From positions 14,801,452-14,865,451 of the forward strand of contig OX235267.1 of the NCBI GenBank assembly GCA_944472135.2: DNA of 64,000 bases. The letters run 5' to 3'. Source of the DNA: Trichobilharzia regenti (lineage: Eukaryota; Platyhelminthes; Trematoda; Strigeidida; Schistosomatidae). Under the pieces are notes generated by a model. That model was not told where the DNA came from and made no database searches. It saw nothing but the letters and a program-made list of their open reading frames with translations. This document shows positions 21,190 to 32,349 of the stretch, piece after piece (position 1 is the first letter of the stretch; each line of letters opens with the position of its first letter). The translations under genes and the position numbers were made by a program.

Positions 21190-21960
21190 TGTATCCTTTA
21201 ATTCCTAGAGGAATATAGGGCTTTAGCTGAGCATCTCCATTGCCTTCTGTTTTCTACCAACTTTTTCACCCCGCTCCAAGTCTGCCCACATGCTTTCATC
21301 TCCTCTTCACATGACCTCCTCCATGTCACCCTCGCAATGATGACAAACTCGCCGCCTCCCTTTCAGGTTTCACTCGAGCGATGGCTTGTCTAGTGATGTC
21401 ACTTGATGGTTTGTTTTCTCAGAGTATGGCCTGGAATCCATCTCCATTTCTTCCTGCTTATTTGTTGCACAATCGGTTCCTGCCGGGTTGGTTCGCTGAT
21501 TGCCAGAGATCCCTGTTGCTGATCTTTTCTGGCCGGCCATCTGATCTTCAGTAGTATTGAGAGAAGACAACTGTTAATGAAGGTCTGAAGTTTGTTTGAG
21601 ATGCTCTTTATAACGCGCTGGCCAAGTCTCTGATCCGTATAGTAGCACTGACTGACTTCACATTGGAGTTGAAAATCCGGATCTTATTTTCATTTTCATG
21701 CTGAGTGCTGTTAACCTCTACACAGACTTGATAGTAATGAAAGCTTGTCTTGCTTTTCCGATTCTGTCTTTGATATCCTCGTCAGTTCCGTTGGCTTGTA
21801 GTTGAAACGATGCTTGCCAGGTAGGTAGGTAGGTAAAGGAGGTTGTTTCTTTGAGGTTCCTCCTACTTATGCTGATTGTTGTCTGTTATTGTTTCTGTGG
21901 CTGTTGGTGTTGGCTAGGAATCTTCAATTGCTCAAAAAAAGATCTTTCCTGTATCAGTGT
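21190..21960 (-). mobile_element. LINE-I 3' region
   Basis: It begins (element 3' end) at 'aattcctagaggaatatagg' and runs through sequences homologous to 52.17-53.19 kb. These include 'gcatctccattgccttctg', 'tccgtatagtagcactgac' (LLYGSET region), 'cagacttgatagtaatgaaa' and 'agttgaaacgatgcttg' (YLGS region). Frames are broken; the RT catalytic part is missing. Confidence 0.8.
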
Positions 21961-22040
21961 TAACAGTCACATTCTCTAGCCATTCACTGCTTTTTAAAAG
22001 AGTGTGAAATACAAATCCATTCCTGTGGAACTAATTATTT

Positions 22041-22130
22041 AATTAATTATTTTTTTATTACAGCTTGATTCCCATCGGTAGTTTTTGGTACAGATATTAG
22101 AATTTTCAGCATGTGGTATCGGTAGCTCGA
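22041..22130 (-). repeat. SINE-C 3' fragment
   Basis: Only the A-rich tail and the 'acagcttgattccc' / 'ttggtacagatattag' body part are left; the head is missing. Confidence 0.75.
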
Positions 22131-22224
22131 ATGAACAACTTTGATGAATAACGACCTCATCTTATTACGGTGTATACAACTTGTTGTAACTCATCGGTCA
22201 CTGACTAACACTAACAACACCACT

Positions 22225-22320
22225 ACTACACTACACTACTACTACTACTACTACTACTACCAAAACTTGAACCCGCCTTATGTTCCAGCACTGGGAACGT
22301 GAAGCAATCAAAAAGAAAAA
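22225..22320 (+). repeat. (CTA)n run beside a SINE-D end
   Basis: A CTA microsatellite (about 22233-22261) is followed by 'ccttatgttccagcactggg' and 'aacgtgaag', matching the 3' end of the 58.27 kb SINE-D ('ccctatgttccactggggaa'). Confidence 0.6.
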
Positions 22321-22689
22321 AGAGGAAATACGTTACAATTTCAATATTATCTTACAAAGTGGTTCATCACAGTAATAATAAAAATCTAGAATAAATGGAG
22401 TACATACTTCATAGAGTTAAATAACCAAGAATACAATTCAAGGTGAGTAAGGCAACAGTAGAAAACAAAACAATGAAAGATTTATGCTAACTAAATTCTG
22501 TTTACACAAGTCATATGACAAAATAAAAACACTTAAAGTAATTATAAATTATGAATAATCAATCAAGAAAATATTATCTTTTATTGTATTCAACGCATAT
22601 AGTGAATGAGTGAGTGAGTGATACATCGGTTAATTGTACCTGTACTTAATTGAAGATTAAATGCAGCTAATAATGAAACACTTTTGGAA

Positions 22690-22835
22690 GTTCATGTGCT
22701 TACCATTGAGATATATTTATATACTCACAAAATGATGAAGAGTCTCAAACTTGGACGAAACACTTGACTAGTACTCCCAAGTTTTTTAATAGTGGTTCTC
22801 TAACTCATCTGTCAGATCATGATCTTATCTGAAAA
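22690..22835 (+). repeat. SINE-B hammerhead-tail fragment
   Basis: Reads 'atgatgaagagtctcaaact', 'tggacgaaacacttgac' and 'agtactccc', then the tail. GAAA and stem II (GUCU/GGAC) remain. C3 is replaced and stem III does not pair. Confidence 0.7.
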
Positions 22836-22899
22836 GGATCCAATCCCCACAAATGTTCACTAGTCTCTGACTACACGATGAAGTTATGTATAAGATCAA

Positions 22900-23150
22900 G
22901 TGAAAAGTCTTAACCAGGTGAGAGCTGGTAAAAGTTCGAAATCATAGGCTGTCCATTGCATCCTAACCCATTGACTTAATGGTAGATATGCTCACCTTAT
23001 AACTTGATCTGAAGATGGTGAGTCCAATCATCACAAGGGATTATAAGTGACTACTGCTGAAGAGGACCTAACTAGGATGAAACAGCTAACTAGTACTCCC
23101 TACTGGTTTTTAATAATTCTCTAACTGTTTTCAATCCATGATTCTGCTTG
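22900..23150 (+). repeat. SINE-B copy, partly intact ribozyme core
   Basis: Weak leader and head, then 'ctactgctgaagaggac' with CUGAAGA intact, 'ctaactaggatgaaacagc' and 'taactagtactccc'. Stem II is shifted and stem III no longer pairs, so activity is doubtful. Confidence 0.7.
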
Positions 23151-23268
23151 AAGTGAATGATTTAGCCAACCGATTTTAATTAACTGCACTACAAAAAATT
23201 CTGATTTGTAGTAAGGACAATGAATTATATTTCTATAGTTGGTTTGTAAGGATTAGATTTGTGCGTTT

Positions 23269-23392
23269 TGACGAGTTGATCACAGAGGATTGGATATCAG
23301 TTAGAGAACCATTGGAAAACCAGCACTGGAGTACTGGACAGCTGCTGTTTCATCTCTAACTGATATTAATCCGTGATCAACTTATAAAAAAC
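23269..23392. repeat. SINE-B inverted pair of tails
   Basis: A minus tail plus hammerhead 3' half (to 'gctgctgtttcat', 23353) is joined directly to a plus tail ('ctctaactgatattaatccg'). The middle (both heads) is deleted. Confidence 0.75.
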
Positions 23393-23409
23393 AATGAATT
23401 ATGTTATTT

Positions 23410-23990
23410 GAATGAAACCAGAAAAGTTGTAGAATCCAGGATGTGAGTTTCCTTCATTCTAGAAGATTCACCAAGTGAATGTTGTTATATTCAAATGAGT
23501 AAATTGATTTCCCAATGAAAATCATGAAGAGAAGTCTCCGTCACCGAAAATCACAACTGTTCCTAAGAAAACTCTCATTATGAATCTAGAACTCAGAAGT
23601 GACATCAAAGTGGAAATTCTTAGAAACTGCCTTTCTAAATGTTTGAAGAAGACATTTCAAGGAGCAGCCACCTTACTCATCATATTTTCCAACAAAGAAT
23701 TTATCCAGTCTTATGTTGGGGATAAGATGTCGCTTTCTTTTACCTCAATGTGTGTTTATCAGTTTACTGGTTCGTGTGGGGCGGAGTATTTCGATCGTAC
23801 GTAACGTCAAGTCAGTGAACGTATTCTGGAACACTGTCCGGCTTGGCGAGGTAGCCAGAGGAGAAAAACAGAATAGAAATCTATGTAAACCTCTAAAATG
23901 CTTTTCCGACTGGCTTACCTCCCTTAGTTTTGGAATGATTTTATCTCAGTCTCCTGGTTTTTATCAAGAAATCAAACATCTTTTCAATCT
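23410..23990 (+). mobile_element. PLE relic, inverted relative of 19.06-19.56 kb
   Basis: Reads RSDIKVEILRNCLSKCLKK, TFQGAATLLIIFSNKEF and then MCVYQFTGSCGAEYFDRT, a recognisable GIY-YIG start with G-EY in place of the motif, followed by RQVSERILEH in the next frame. A stop and shift after FDRT break it. Confidence 0.8.
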
Positions 23991-24009
23991 TTGGAATTTC
24001 AGTCTGTCG

Positions 24010-24545
24010 TTGTGAAGGCATAAATGGCGTATACAGGTGACGCCATCTCAACTTATATTCTCACAGATTCAATCAGTGGTACAGTAAGCTTAAAACTGTC
24101 CATTGGGATCCAACAGAGTAACGAGTTATTTTCGCTCTAATGCTCAGCGGCTATTTCTTCGCTAACACGTACATGACAAATAGCCGAAGAATCTTGTGAC
24201 ACCGATTTGTAGGTTAAATTCTGTAGATTTACCTTGTTGATCAGGCGTATAATCTACTGATCATTTGTATTACAGGATTATTGAGTTATCTTCAAATGGT
24301 ATCATATTCCAGGCCCTACAATGTAAGCTGAATTGGAATCGATAGGTTAGACTTCCGAAGGTGGCATAGACGGCATCATGTGGAGAGGATAATGAAGTTT
24401 TTGGAAAGTTGTGGAGCCGGTTGAAAGTGATAATTGAGAAACGAGTGTATAGATAATATGTCACTGAGGGACTCTGTTATATTCGGAACTCAAGGAATAC
24501 ATGATAAAGTAACAGGAGTCTATGTGGAGTTCTATGGAGATCAGT
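24010..24545. other. No gene recognised
   Basis: Short frames only; no motif or repeat match was found by eye. Confidence 0.35.
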
Positions 24546-24547
24546 AA

Positions 24548-24805
24548 CACGCCTATGACACTGGCTGGTGGTCGCGCTATACATATATATTGCGAAGTGG
24601 TACAATTTGGAATTCATAGGCCACTGAATTGAGTCCCAATGTCTGGATTGTCTTCGAGCTCACCTCATAACCGGAAGATCCTGGTTTTAATCTCATCAGT
24701 GCCTACTGATGAGGAGCTTCAAACTCGGACGAAACAGTTCTCCAGTACTCTCTGGCTTTCTAGTGATTCTCTAACTAACATCAGCTCATGATCGAATCCC
24801 TAGAA
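24548..24805 (+). repeat. SINE-B copy
   Basis: Leader ('ggtggtcgcgctata'), head ('gagctcacctcataaccgga') and a hammerhead remnant 'ctactgatgaggagcttcaa' / 'ctcggacgaaacag' / 'ctccagtactc'. Core position C3 is A and stem II is mutated. Confidence 0.7.
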
Positions 24806-25387
24806 ATTAATACTTCACTAAAACCATTTTACACAAGCTGGTCGATTATTTTTGGTCAGCATACTGATGACAAAATATAATGACGTCATCCACCGAACAG
24901 TACACGTACGGCCAACTTATTCATATCAAGTACACTAGTAGCTTGTTTATTTTTGTTTTTCTGACAGATGAGAAATTATTGCGTCATTCTAAAAATTTCA
25001 TTGAAAGAATGATGTTTCATTTCAATTTAACATATTTTACAATGACTCAGAGATACGGAGAGAGAGAGAGTGTGTGTGTGTGAAATTTTACCCTAGACAG
25101 CATACGAAAATGTGGATTAATTTGGCAAAAAAAAATATTCGAAATTTTAAATAATAACAATGACATATAGTAAATCTCTGTGTAGTTCGGAATGATTTTT
25201 TTCAGGCATAGCAATTTGCAATTCCTATTCTTAGTATCTCAAGGCTGTTAGAACCAAGCAGATCGTAGTACTCTGAAAGGCTGAAAACGGCAGTCACTGA
25301 ATTTATGAAGTGATAATATTACATGTTGAATAAAAACGCCTTTGTGTAGCACACCTTTCATTTGTGTGAACTATTATTATTATTATT

Positions 25388-25715
25388 TAAGTATTGGTTT
25401 GTAGGGATTTAGTTGATTGGTTACAGGATTTCATCGTGAACTGATATTGGTTAGAGAACCGTCGGAAAACCTGTGAGTACTGGACAGCTGTTTCGTTAGA
25501 ATTCATGGACTGGTCATTGGATCAAGTCCTAGTGGCATAATGGTCTACGAGCTTGCTCGCCTTGTAATCAGAAGGTCCTGGGTTCTAACCCCAATAGTGG
25601 GTGCGTACTGCTGAAGAGTTCCAAATCAGTCTGACGAAACAGCTATCCAGTACTCCTAGGTTTTTCAATGGTTCTTTAGTCAATGTCAGCTCATGATGAA
25701 ATCCTGTAACCGATT
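25388..25715. repeat. SINE-B inverted pair
   Basis: The minus tail plus the 3' half of a hammerhead (25388-25490) is joined inside the ribozyme to a plus copy starting in its leader (25491-25715). The plus copy has 'cttgtaatcagaaggtcctg', box B 'gggttctaaccc' and a good hammerhead. Confidence 0.85.
25605..25653 (+). ncRNA. Hammerhead ribozyme, SINE-B type, core intact
   Basis: Stem I GUACUG (25605-25610) pairs perfectly with CAGUAC (25648-25653). Core CUGAAGA 25611-25617; stem II starts GUU and ends GAC (wobble in the third pair) around a long loop; GAAA; stem III ACAG/CUAU with one mismatch; cleavage C17 at 25647. All invariant core bases are kept. Confidence 0.7.
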
Positions 25716-25719
25716 ATTA

Positions 25720-26060
25720 ATGTTATCAGAAGGTTTGAGGTGATTTGTGGGAAGCCCTGTACCTCTTCAGCATGGCGTATCCTTAAATACTCGAAGGAAC
25801 TGATGTTTCTTAGAGATTATAAACCTGCTTTACTGATGAGTATCAGTAAATACGAAAGCTTGATGTCTAGGGTTTCCAGACTATTGACTTCAACTAGCTA
25901 AGAATTATTCAAGGTATGCTGTGACGTCTAGCTCGCTTTGATTGGATGATAGATAGTTAATTGATGTAATACGTCTAGCCCTTGATATGTTGGTTCAGAC
26001 TAAATTCTGTCACTTAGCTAAACAATCGCAATTTTATGTATAATTATTTTTGTATTTTTA
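25720..26060 (+). repeat. Possible family-E copy, diverged
   Basis: Contains 'cccttgatatgttgg' and 'cagactaaattctgtca', echoing 37.07-37.12 kb ('ccttgatatgttgctgcaga', 'cttaactttatca'), and 'tactgatgagtatcagtaaa'. Non-coding. Confidence 0.4.
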
Positions 26061-26079
26061 TGTATATTAGGTATGTCAT

Positions 26080-27175
26080 GATGCCTTGGAAGCAGAACTA
26101 GATCTTCTTCTGAAAAAAAATCTTCATCCGAAATAGATACCCATCAAGATTCTCAGACAAGAATATCGAACCAAAGGTTCAGAGGAACGAAACATCAAAA
26201 AAAATACTTTACATAAATATGGATTTCAAGGGGGACTACTGGGCTTACGATATCCTGAAGAAAAGAATTTCAGCTTCTTCGAGAAGAACATTCTGTGCAG
26301 CAAAGCTAAGGGTAGTTTTCTCCAGTCATCCATTGATCTGCAGTTGCCTTAATGACAAGAGCTCTCATCTGGCCACTTTTATGTGAATATATCAGTTCAC
26401 TTGTTGTTATGGAGCCAGCCAGGTACATCGGTCGTTTGACGCGTATCCTGTACAAAAAGGTTCAAGAACACCATCCCGCATGGCTTCAAAAAAGTAATAG
26501 TGGGGCTTGCTGTAAGAAGTGCGATCATCAACAAACACCTTCTGTTTCAAAGTGATCTACAAATTGAAGAATAATCCATGAAAATCAACACGCTTTCATC
26601 TCCTTTGTACTGCAGAGAACTTAGCCATTCACCTGTAGAATCCAGAGTTACGTATTCAGAAGAAAACCGTCCAGCCAACCACTTCTACTATCACGGTGAC
26701 AACGTGTTGATTTCGGTTGACTTCATGTTTGTGTGCCTGCCTTTCGAACTCTTTATAACTTTTGTATTTCTTCACATCTCTTACATAATTCCATATTTTC
26801 TTTTGTTCCTATGTATATCCTAATCACAAACCAGTCACTAAACTCTTCATCTTATTACGTAACTGTATTACGCTTATTCAGCTTCTTTTATGTGTTGATT
26901 AACACTAATAACTATGCTGTTCTTTTTTAACAACACATCACCACTACCCTGATACTAGTTACAATTCGATTATTCATAACTTTTTACGAAACATTTCGCT
27001 GAAAAAAAACAACAACCCTAACCAACTTTTACATTCTTGTCTGACAAACCTAATGTATAGACAGACAGACAGACACACATACAAAAATTAGTTTATATAA
27101 TAATTGCGATTGTACATCAAAGGGAATGAATTCGTCGCCGAAAAGAGACTGACTCTTCACTGAACTAATATGTTT
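26080..27175 (+). mobile_element. PLE relic, RT end plus GIY-YIG, same family as 0.35 kb and 34.6 kb
   Basis: 'ggatttcaagggggactact' onward gives NMDFKGDYWAYDILKKRIS then SSRRTFCAAKLRVVFSS and, across a shift, YISSLVVMEPARYIGRLTR (a GIY-YIG domain with YIGR preserved) and VQEHHPAWLQKS. The 3' flank at 27100-27170 ends with 'aattcgtcgccgaaaagaga', as in the other family members. Non-functional. Confidence 0.85.
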
Positions 27176-27229
27176 TGTTTTCATTCATGTATGGATGAGG
27201 GTTATTCATGAATTCTATCAATCTGATTT

Positions 27230-27400
27230 GAAATGTAGTCATCATATCAGTAGTAGGTGACTTGTCAATACGGTGTATTCTCAATTGCTGTTAGATGGAA
27301 TCAGGGGGGGGGGTGATGGCCACGAATTCGTGGACTACCTAAGTTTCGTGCTTACTGACACTCGTCAAAGCAAAGTGTATCTGAAATCATCAAGGAACAC
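27230..27400 (-). repeat. Family-E fragment with G homopolymer
   Basis: 'gaattcgtggactacctaag', 'tcgtgcttactgacactcgt' and 'caaagcaaagtgtatctgaa' correspond, inverted, to 37.15-37.22 kb. A run of ten G sits at about 27305. Confidence 0.6.
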
Positions 27401-27524
27401 ATCACCACATTGAAAACTTGACTGATAGAATTCAGACAAAGCAATAAGAAGATGTAATTTGTCTAAATTGTGTAATGTGTATTTCCACAACACACATTTC
27501 GAACAATCTGATCACACACGGACT

Positions 27525-27711
27525 TATTTTATTATTTTTATTTTTGATTCCATACCGTATTTTTTGGTACAAGTATGGAATTTTCAGCGTGGATATCGGT
27601 AGCCCAAATTTTGCAGGCCAACCATAGATATCAGGTGTGCATCGGCGTGGGCTCGAACCCCGGACCATGGGGATGGTCGGCGAGAGTCCTAACCACTGTG
27701 CCACCGACTTG
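27525..27711 (-). repeat. SINE-C copy
   Basis: A T-rich tail side, 'ttttggtacaagtatgg', 'ccaaccatagatatcagg', T-arm 'ggctcgaaccccgg' and the head ending 'gtgccaccgac'. Boxes A and B are well kept. Confidence 0.85.
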
Positions 27712-27999
27712 TCATAGGAATGTGTATATATGAATGAAATTAATAAAGAGTTAAGAGGTGAGAAATAGAAATAGACTTAGTTAAGTCAAGTTGAAGGACA
27801 TTGTGAAGGTGAAAATAACAATGAAGACCATTCACTAAACCGAATAAGAGAGGTCAAAGTACATCTACCCTGACTGGTATCAAAACAAAGTATACCAAAG
27901 AAGGTGGTTGAGTGTGATGATGACGAATTGTTGCTTTGAACGCATAAAGGTGGTTTAAACCCCCTAATTGCCAACTACAACTTCAAAAAACTTTAGGAT

Positions 28000-28510
28000 A
28001 TGCCCTCACCGAAACACGTTCTATAGATAGATAGGTTTAAAAGACGTGTGGAAATATCGATTTTATGTCCTGTCTCCTCTACAATATGTTTCACAATAGA
28101 AGAGCTAGGTTGTCGTCTGTTGTCACCAGTAATGGGTTTTGGGGATTCTATTTGCTTCTGAAGCCATTTAAGAATATGCTGTGAAGCGAGTTAGACCTTA
28201 CTTGCAGAGATCTATGAGTTCTCTGTTCTGTGGATGTGTGTCCACACATACATTCAAATTGGTAAACGCAGTGGGATATGACATCATTTTTCGCATGTTC
28301 AAAAGGCTTAGATAGATATATTGGCTTCACACTGTCAATTATCATGATATTAGCTGCATAAAAAGACTTTTTTCTTAAAGCAGCGTTCAATCTTTGTCCA
28401 GTTATCAAGCTGCTATGACCACTCATATAGGGTAGTTCAATGTACACGTTTTTCGGTCTCTCCTATTGAACTTTTCTGGATAATTGTTATCAACCAGAGT
28501 TTGTGTCATC
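28000..28510 (-). mobile_element. PLE relic, GIY-YIG region (another subfamily)
   Basis: The minus frame 28447-28148 reads IELPYMSGHSSLITGQRLN, AALRKKSFYAANIMIIDSV, KPIYLSKPFEHAKND, then SHCVYQFECMCGHTSTEQRT. This is the complete connector and the start of the endonuclease, with GHTYIGRT degraded. A later part (28000-28145) reads PKPITGDNRRPSS and EETGHKIDI-like in another frame. Frameshifted. Confidence 0.8.
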
Positions 28511-28559
28511 TTTCTTTCTTCTTCATCAAGTGTGTCTGTCTTCAGGGCATATTTGTTGG

Positions 28560-28850
28560 ATTCTATTGAAGAGGCACCTTACTAGAATTAGTCTACGCCA
28601 ACACATCAAGGACTACTAGACACCATGATATTAGTTAATACCAAGTGTCTAATCACAAGCACGAATATCTCATTCAATAACAATATCTCTGACTGATGAT
28701 TACAGCAATGGGTGATCCAGGTTCGAACCCCCGTGAGAGTATAAGTTCCTTCAAAATTGCAGATGTATACCTTGCTGTGAGCAGCGTCAACAAACACGAG
28801 ATCTAGGTGTTCCTACCGATTGCCTCAAACCATTTAACAATGGTTTGGTT
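28560..28850. repeat. Family-E inverted arrangement
   Basis: 28590-28720 is the reverse complement of the 36.96-37.06 kb part ('acgaatatctcattc', 'ctgactgatgattacagcaa'), while 28738-28830 runs in the direct sense ('tataagttccttcaaaatt', 'cgagatctaggtgttcctac'). 'ggttcgaaccccc' resembles a box B. Confidence 0.55.
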
Positions 28851-29035
28851 GTTGACCATATTACAAAACTCACTAAACCAATTCGATTAGCATCTCAACA
28901 CTGTGAAGATTAGATATACAAAAGTGGTTTTACCTTAGTGGCCAATCAAAAGGCTTTTAGTTATTACAATCAGAGAAGTTCAACTAACTTGAATTGTTGT
29001 CAACAAATTAACATGGTACCTTTAAATGATTCTTT

Positions 29036-29555
29036 TTCAGGATTTCATCATGAACTGACATCGGTTAGAAAACCATTGGAAAACCACTACTGTAGTACTG
29101 GACAGTCAACTGTTTCCTGAGCTTAGTTTCTTATACTTCATTAGTACGCACCTACTCTCCACTACCAGGGTTCGAACCCAGGACCTTCTTGTTACAAGGC
29201 AAGCTAGTTCGTAGACCATTAGACCACTGGCACCTGGGGTTCTAGTGGGAAGTCGTGACCAGTAGGGTGTAGCAGGTGGTCTGGCGAGAGGATAAATACT
29301 CGCTGAAGACATTGGCTAGCGGTTACGCTATGTTGGAATTCAAGAAAAGGCCACTGGATTGGCTCCCAGTGGCTTAATGGTCTACAAGTTCACCTTGTAA
29401 CCGGAAAGTTCTGGGATCTAACACCAACAGTGAGTGCGTATGCTGAAGAGTCCCAAAGTAGGCTGACAAAACAGCTGTCCACCACTACTCCAGTGGAGGA
29501 TTTTCAATGGTTTTCTAACCAATATATCAGCTCATGATGAAATCCTGTAACAAAT
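29036..29555. repeat. SINE-B head-to-head inverted pair
   Basis: The minus copy, 29036-29235, has a well-kept box B ('gggttcgaaccc') but a damaged hammerhead. The plus copy, 29236-29555, has leader, head and 'gctgaagagtcccaaagtag' / 'gctgacaaaacagctgtcc'. The plus ribozyme keeps CUGAAGA and stem III but has AAAA in place of GAAA (G12 lost). Confidence 0.85.
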
Positions 29556-29559
29556 GCCA

Positions 29560-30100
29560 TACTGATTACTTGAATAAAGATCTTAAGACATACATACACA
29601 CACACACACACACCAGGAATTATAATTCATCATCTAATTCCTACACAAATCATCATCGCCACTATCATCACCATCTTCAAAGTAATCAATATATGATCAC
29701 CAAAACAACAAATGGTACCTATCTGACTTTAAATTTTCTTTTCTGATAATTTGATGACAGCGGAAAATTAAAATTCGTATTAACAATCAGTTAGTTCTTT
29801 TTCATGGTGTTGTTGAGATAAGAAAGTTTCATCAATTTAACAAATCACCTCATGAATACATTTTCTTCTTTGTATTCGTGATAATTCCTAAATATTGTTT
29901 TGTTTTGTTTGGCTATGCCTTTTTTTTGCTTAAGATCTTTATATGATTAGATAGTAAGTCTTTGATGAATATACATATATCTATGGCATTATATGTGCAT
30001 GAAATGAAAAAAGAAATTGCTTAGATTAGATTAGATGACAGACTTCAGAGTATAGGTTGAATAAACTATTGATTATAAATAAGTAGTATATACTAGGTAC
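29560..30100. other. No gene recognised; short CA run
   Basis: A (CA)n run lies at about 29591-29612. The rest is A/T-rich without features I can name. Confidence 0.4.
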
Positions 30101-30139
30101 GCCTCCATGAGGCTGAAACTAGTTTGTGAATCTTCTGCT

Positions 30140-30167
30140 TCACTCACTCACTCACTCACTCACTCAC

Positions 30168-30206
<39 letters not shown>

Positions 30207-30232
30207 GCCAGCCAGCCAGCCAGCCAGCCAGC
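30140..30232. repeat. Three successive tetranucleotide arrays
   Basis: (ACTC)n to about 30169, then (AATC)n to about 30206, then (AGCC)n to 30232. Each block changes one or two bases of the previous unit, so they look like stepwise mutated expansions. Confidence 0.95.
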
Positions 30233-30234
30233 AA

Positions 30235-30720
30235 AACAACGAGGTTCGGATTCTTTTCAATACAAATATCAAGTCAGTCAGTCAGTCAGTCACGAGAAGC
30301 TTTTGCAACAGGTTAGTGCAGACTCCTGTCAACAGCTTCCCACTTCACTGGTTGTCTAGTTGGGCTGGCCAGAAAGAATTAGTTAGCAACAAAAAAAACT
30401 TTGGCGATGAACAAACCAACCACCAGGGAAGAGCCGATTGCCTAGTTAAAAATATGTAAGAACAAATGGAGATGGATTATTCGGGTATACACACCATGGC
30501 ATCATGCGCAATGCAGACCATTGCTTGAGTAGAATCTGAGCGAGAGGAGGAGACGAGTGGTGGTAAGTACGACGGTGACAAGAAAGAGATGAGGGATTAT
30601 GAGGAATTGTGACCCCGACCAGCTGAAGAAGAGAGACCGGTGGAGAATAAGAGAGAATGGAGATGTGTTGTCAAAGCCGTATGTTCCACTTGGAGCCCAA
30701 GGGAATAAATAACAATAATT
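30235..30720 (+). mobile_element. LINE-I 3' region
   Basis: Plus frames give DSFQYKYQVSQSVSH (the IRIFN-NVKSVLLYG block) and, after 'ggccagaaagaattagttag', an EQMEMDYSGI-HTM stretch (the KRKWKWIGHTLR block). Then come 'ggaggagacgag' (GR/TWRRE), and 'gcccaagggaataaataac' as the 3' end. Broken frames. Confidence 0.75.
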
Positions 30721-30724
30721 TAGT

Positions 30725-31185
30725 ATACTAATCGTGAAGATATATGGCTTATTCACTTAAGTAGTTCACTTTTAGCTGCATGTGTCTTGACTTCATAATC
30801 CCCATCATCTAGGCAGTATCATAAACCTTAACAGTAAATAAGTGTGACTTTATAGACAAGCCTGGCACATGAGTAATCTGTCCCGAGTAGAAACATGGAA
30901 TTTAGCATAGAAGTTCAGTAGTTCATGTTACCAGACTCATAAAGCGTAGAAACGTACAAGAAAGAGTGAAAATCATATTCAGATGAACATAATAAGTAGA
31001 AATGTGAGATCGATGAGGATGAATGCAGCAGAGCCATTGTGAATGGTATTCAGTTATATCCCCAATAGTTATTGGTTTTTAACATCCTGAGTAACCCACC
31101 CAACCAGTCTACATCTCCTTACTTGGCTCAAATCGACTATCAAACACTGCATGTAGTGATTGATGGAAGGTTTTAGCTTGACCAC
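30725..31185. other. No gene recognised
   Basis: No motif or repeat family identified. Confidence 0.35.
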
Positions 31186-31189
31186 TCAG

Positions 31190-31520
31190 AAGATTATATT
31201 GGCCAGCTAGAAAGAATTAGCAACAAGAAACTCTAGAGACGAATCAGTCAAGAACCTGTGTGCTCATCAACTATGTAGAAAAAATGAAGATGGATTGGAC
31301 ACACGTTAATGAGGAGGTTGCTGTGTGACATATCACACAGCAACCATCGGCCTAGCGGAACTCGAATGAGAAACGACTAGTTAGACGTTTGAGGATAACA
31401 TGGAGGAGATAAGCAGACATGGGACGAGCTGAACAGGACTAGAAAGAACAAGAAAAAGTGGGTGTATGTTGATGAAGCCCTTTTGAAACCCAGGGGGATT
31501 ATAAAAATAATACCCTGGAT
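31190..31520 (+). mobile_element. LINE-I 3' fragment
   Basis: 'ggccagctagaaagaattag', 'aaatgaagatggattggaca' (WKWIGHTL block), 'gagaaacgactag', 'ataacatggaggag' (TWRR block) and 'aaacccagggggattata' (3' end) are in the same order as in the other LINE-I copies. Confidence 0.75.
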
Positions 31521-31639
31521 AATTCACTTCTAATAACAACTATGTGACTCTATATTACTTTTCTGTTGAATATATCACACATAGTGAAACGGGATTATTA
31601 TTATTAATTGAATGACATTTTGAACACAATTTATTGTTG

Positions 31640-32345
31640 ATTATATGGAGGATTTCATCATGGGCTGACATCAGTTAGAGAACCACTGGAAACCTGGGAG
31701 TATTGGACAGCTGTCTCACCAGAATGGTTTAGGACTCTTCATCAGTACACACACACACAATTGGTGTTAGGACCCAGGACCCTCTGGTTACAAGGCGAGC
31801 CAGCTTGTAGATCATTGAGCCACTGGGACTCGATCCATTGGCCCATGAATTCTAACTTCTGCCGATTCACAAGATAGCGCGACCATTTCACAATGTCTTC
31901 TTCAATGATGAGTTACTGCCTAATCTTCAACCTGCTGTACTCTACTGGTCACGGCTTCCCACTAGAACCCCAGGTCACTGCTTGAATAGGTTCAGCCGCT
32001 AGTCAGCATCACATTAATTCTCCAGTATTGGTTTTGTAGGGATTTGCGATTTAGTTTGATTGGATGGAGGATTTCATCATGAGCTGAGATCAGTTAGACA
32101 ACCACTGGATCGGGTCCCCGTGGCTCAGTGGTCGACAAGCTCCCCTTGTAACCAGAAGGTCCTGGATTCGACCCCCGGTGGGTGCGTACTGCTGAGGAGT
32201 CCCAAACCACTCTGGCAAAACAGCTGTCCAGTACTCCCAGCTGGTATTCCAATGGTTCTCTAACTGATCTGTCAGCTGATGATGAAATCTTCCATACAAC
32301 CAAACGAAATCTCTACAAAATCAATACTTGAATATTGTTGGTTAC
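31640..32345. repeat. SINE-B complex: minus copy, then minus tail, then plus copy
   Basis: 31640-32020 is a nearly full minus unit out to its leader ('ggtcacggcttcccactaga'). 32021-32098 is another minus tail ('agtattggttttgtagggat'). It is fused at the 'accactgg' boundary to a plus head ('tcgggtccccgtggctcagt'), hammerhead and tail, 32099-32345. Confidence 0.85.
32186..32234 (+). ncRNA. Hammerhead ribozyme, SINE-B type, one invariant base lost
   Basis: Stem I GUACUG / CAGUAC perfect, core CUGAGGA (position 7 is free), stem II GUC/GGC around a long loop, stem III ACAG/CUGU perfect, C17 at 32228. The GAAA has become AAAA; loss of G12, a catalytic base, should abolish cleavage. Confidence 0.7.
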
Positions 32346-32349
32346 TAAC

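Noticed and set aside
30107..30359. QSINQSINQ-type open frames
   Set aside because: Produced by the tetranucleotide arrays and adjacent LINE remnants.
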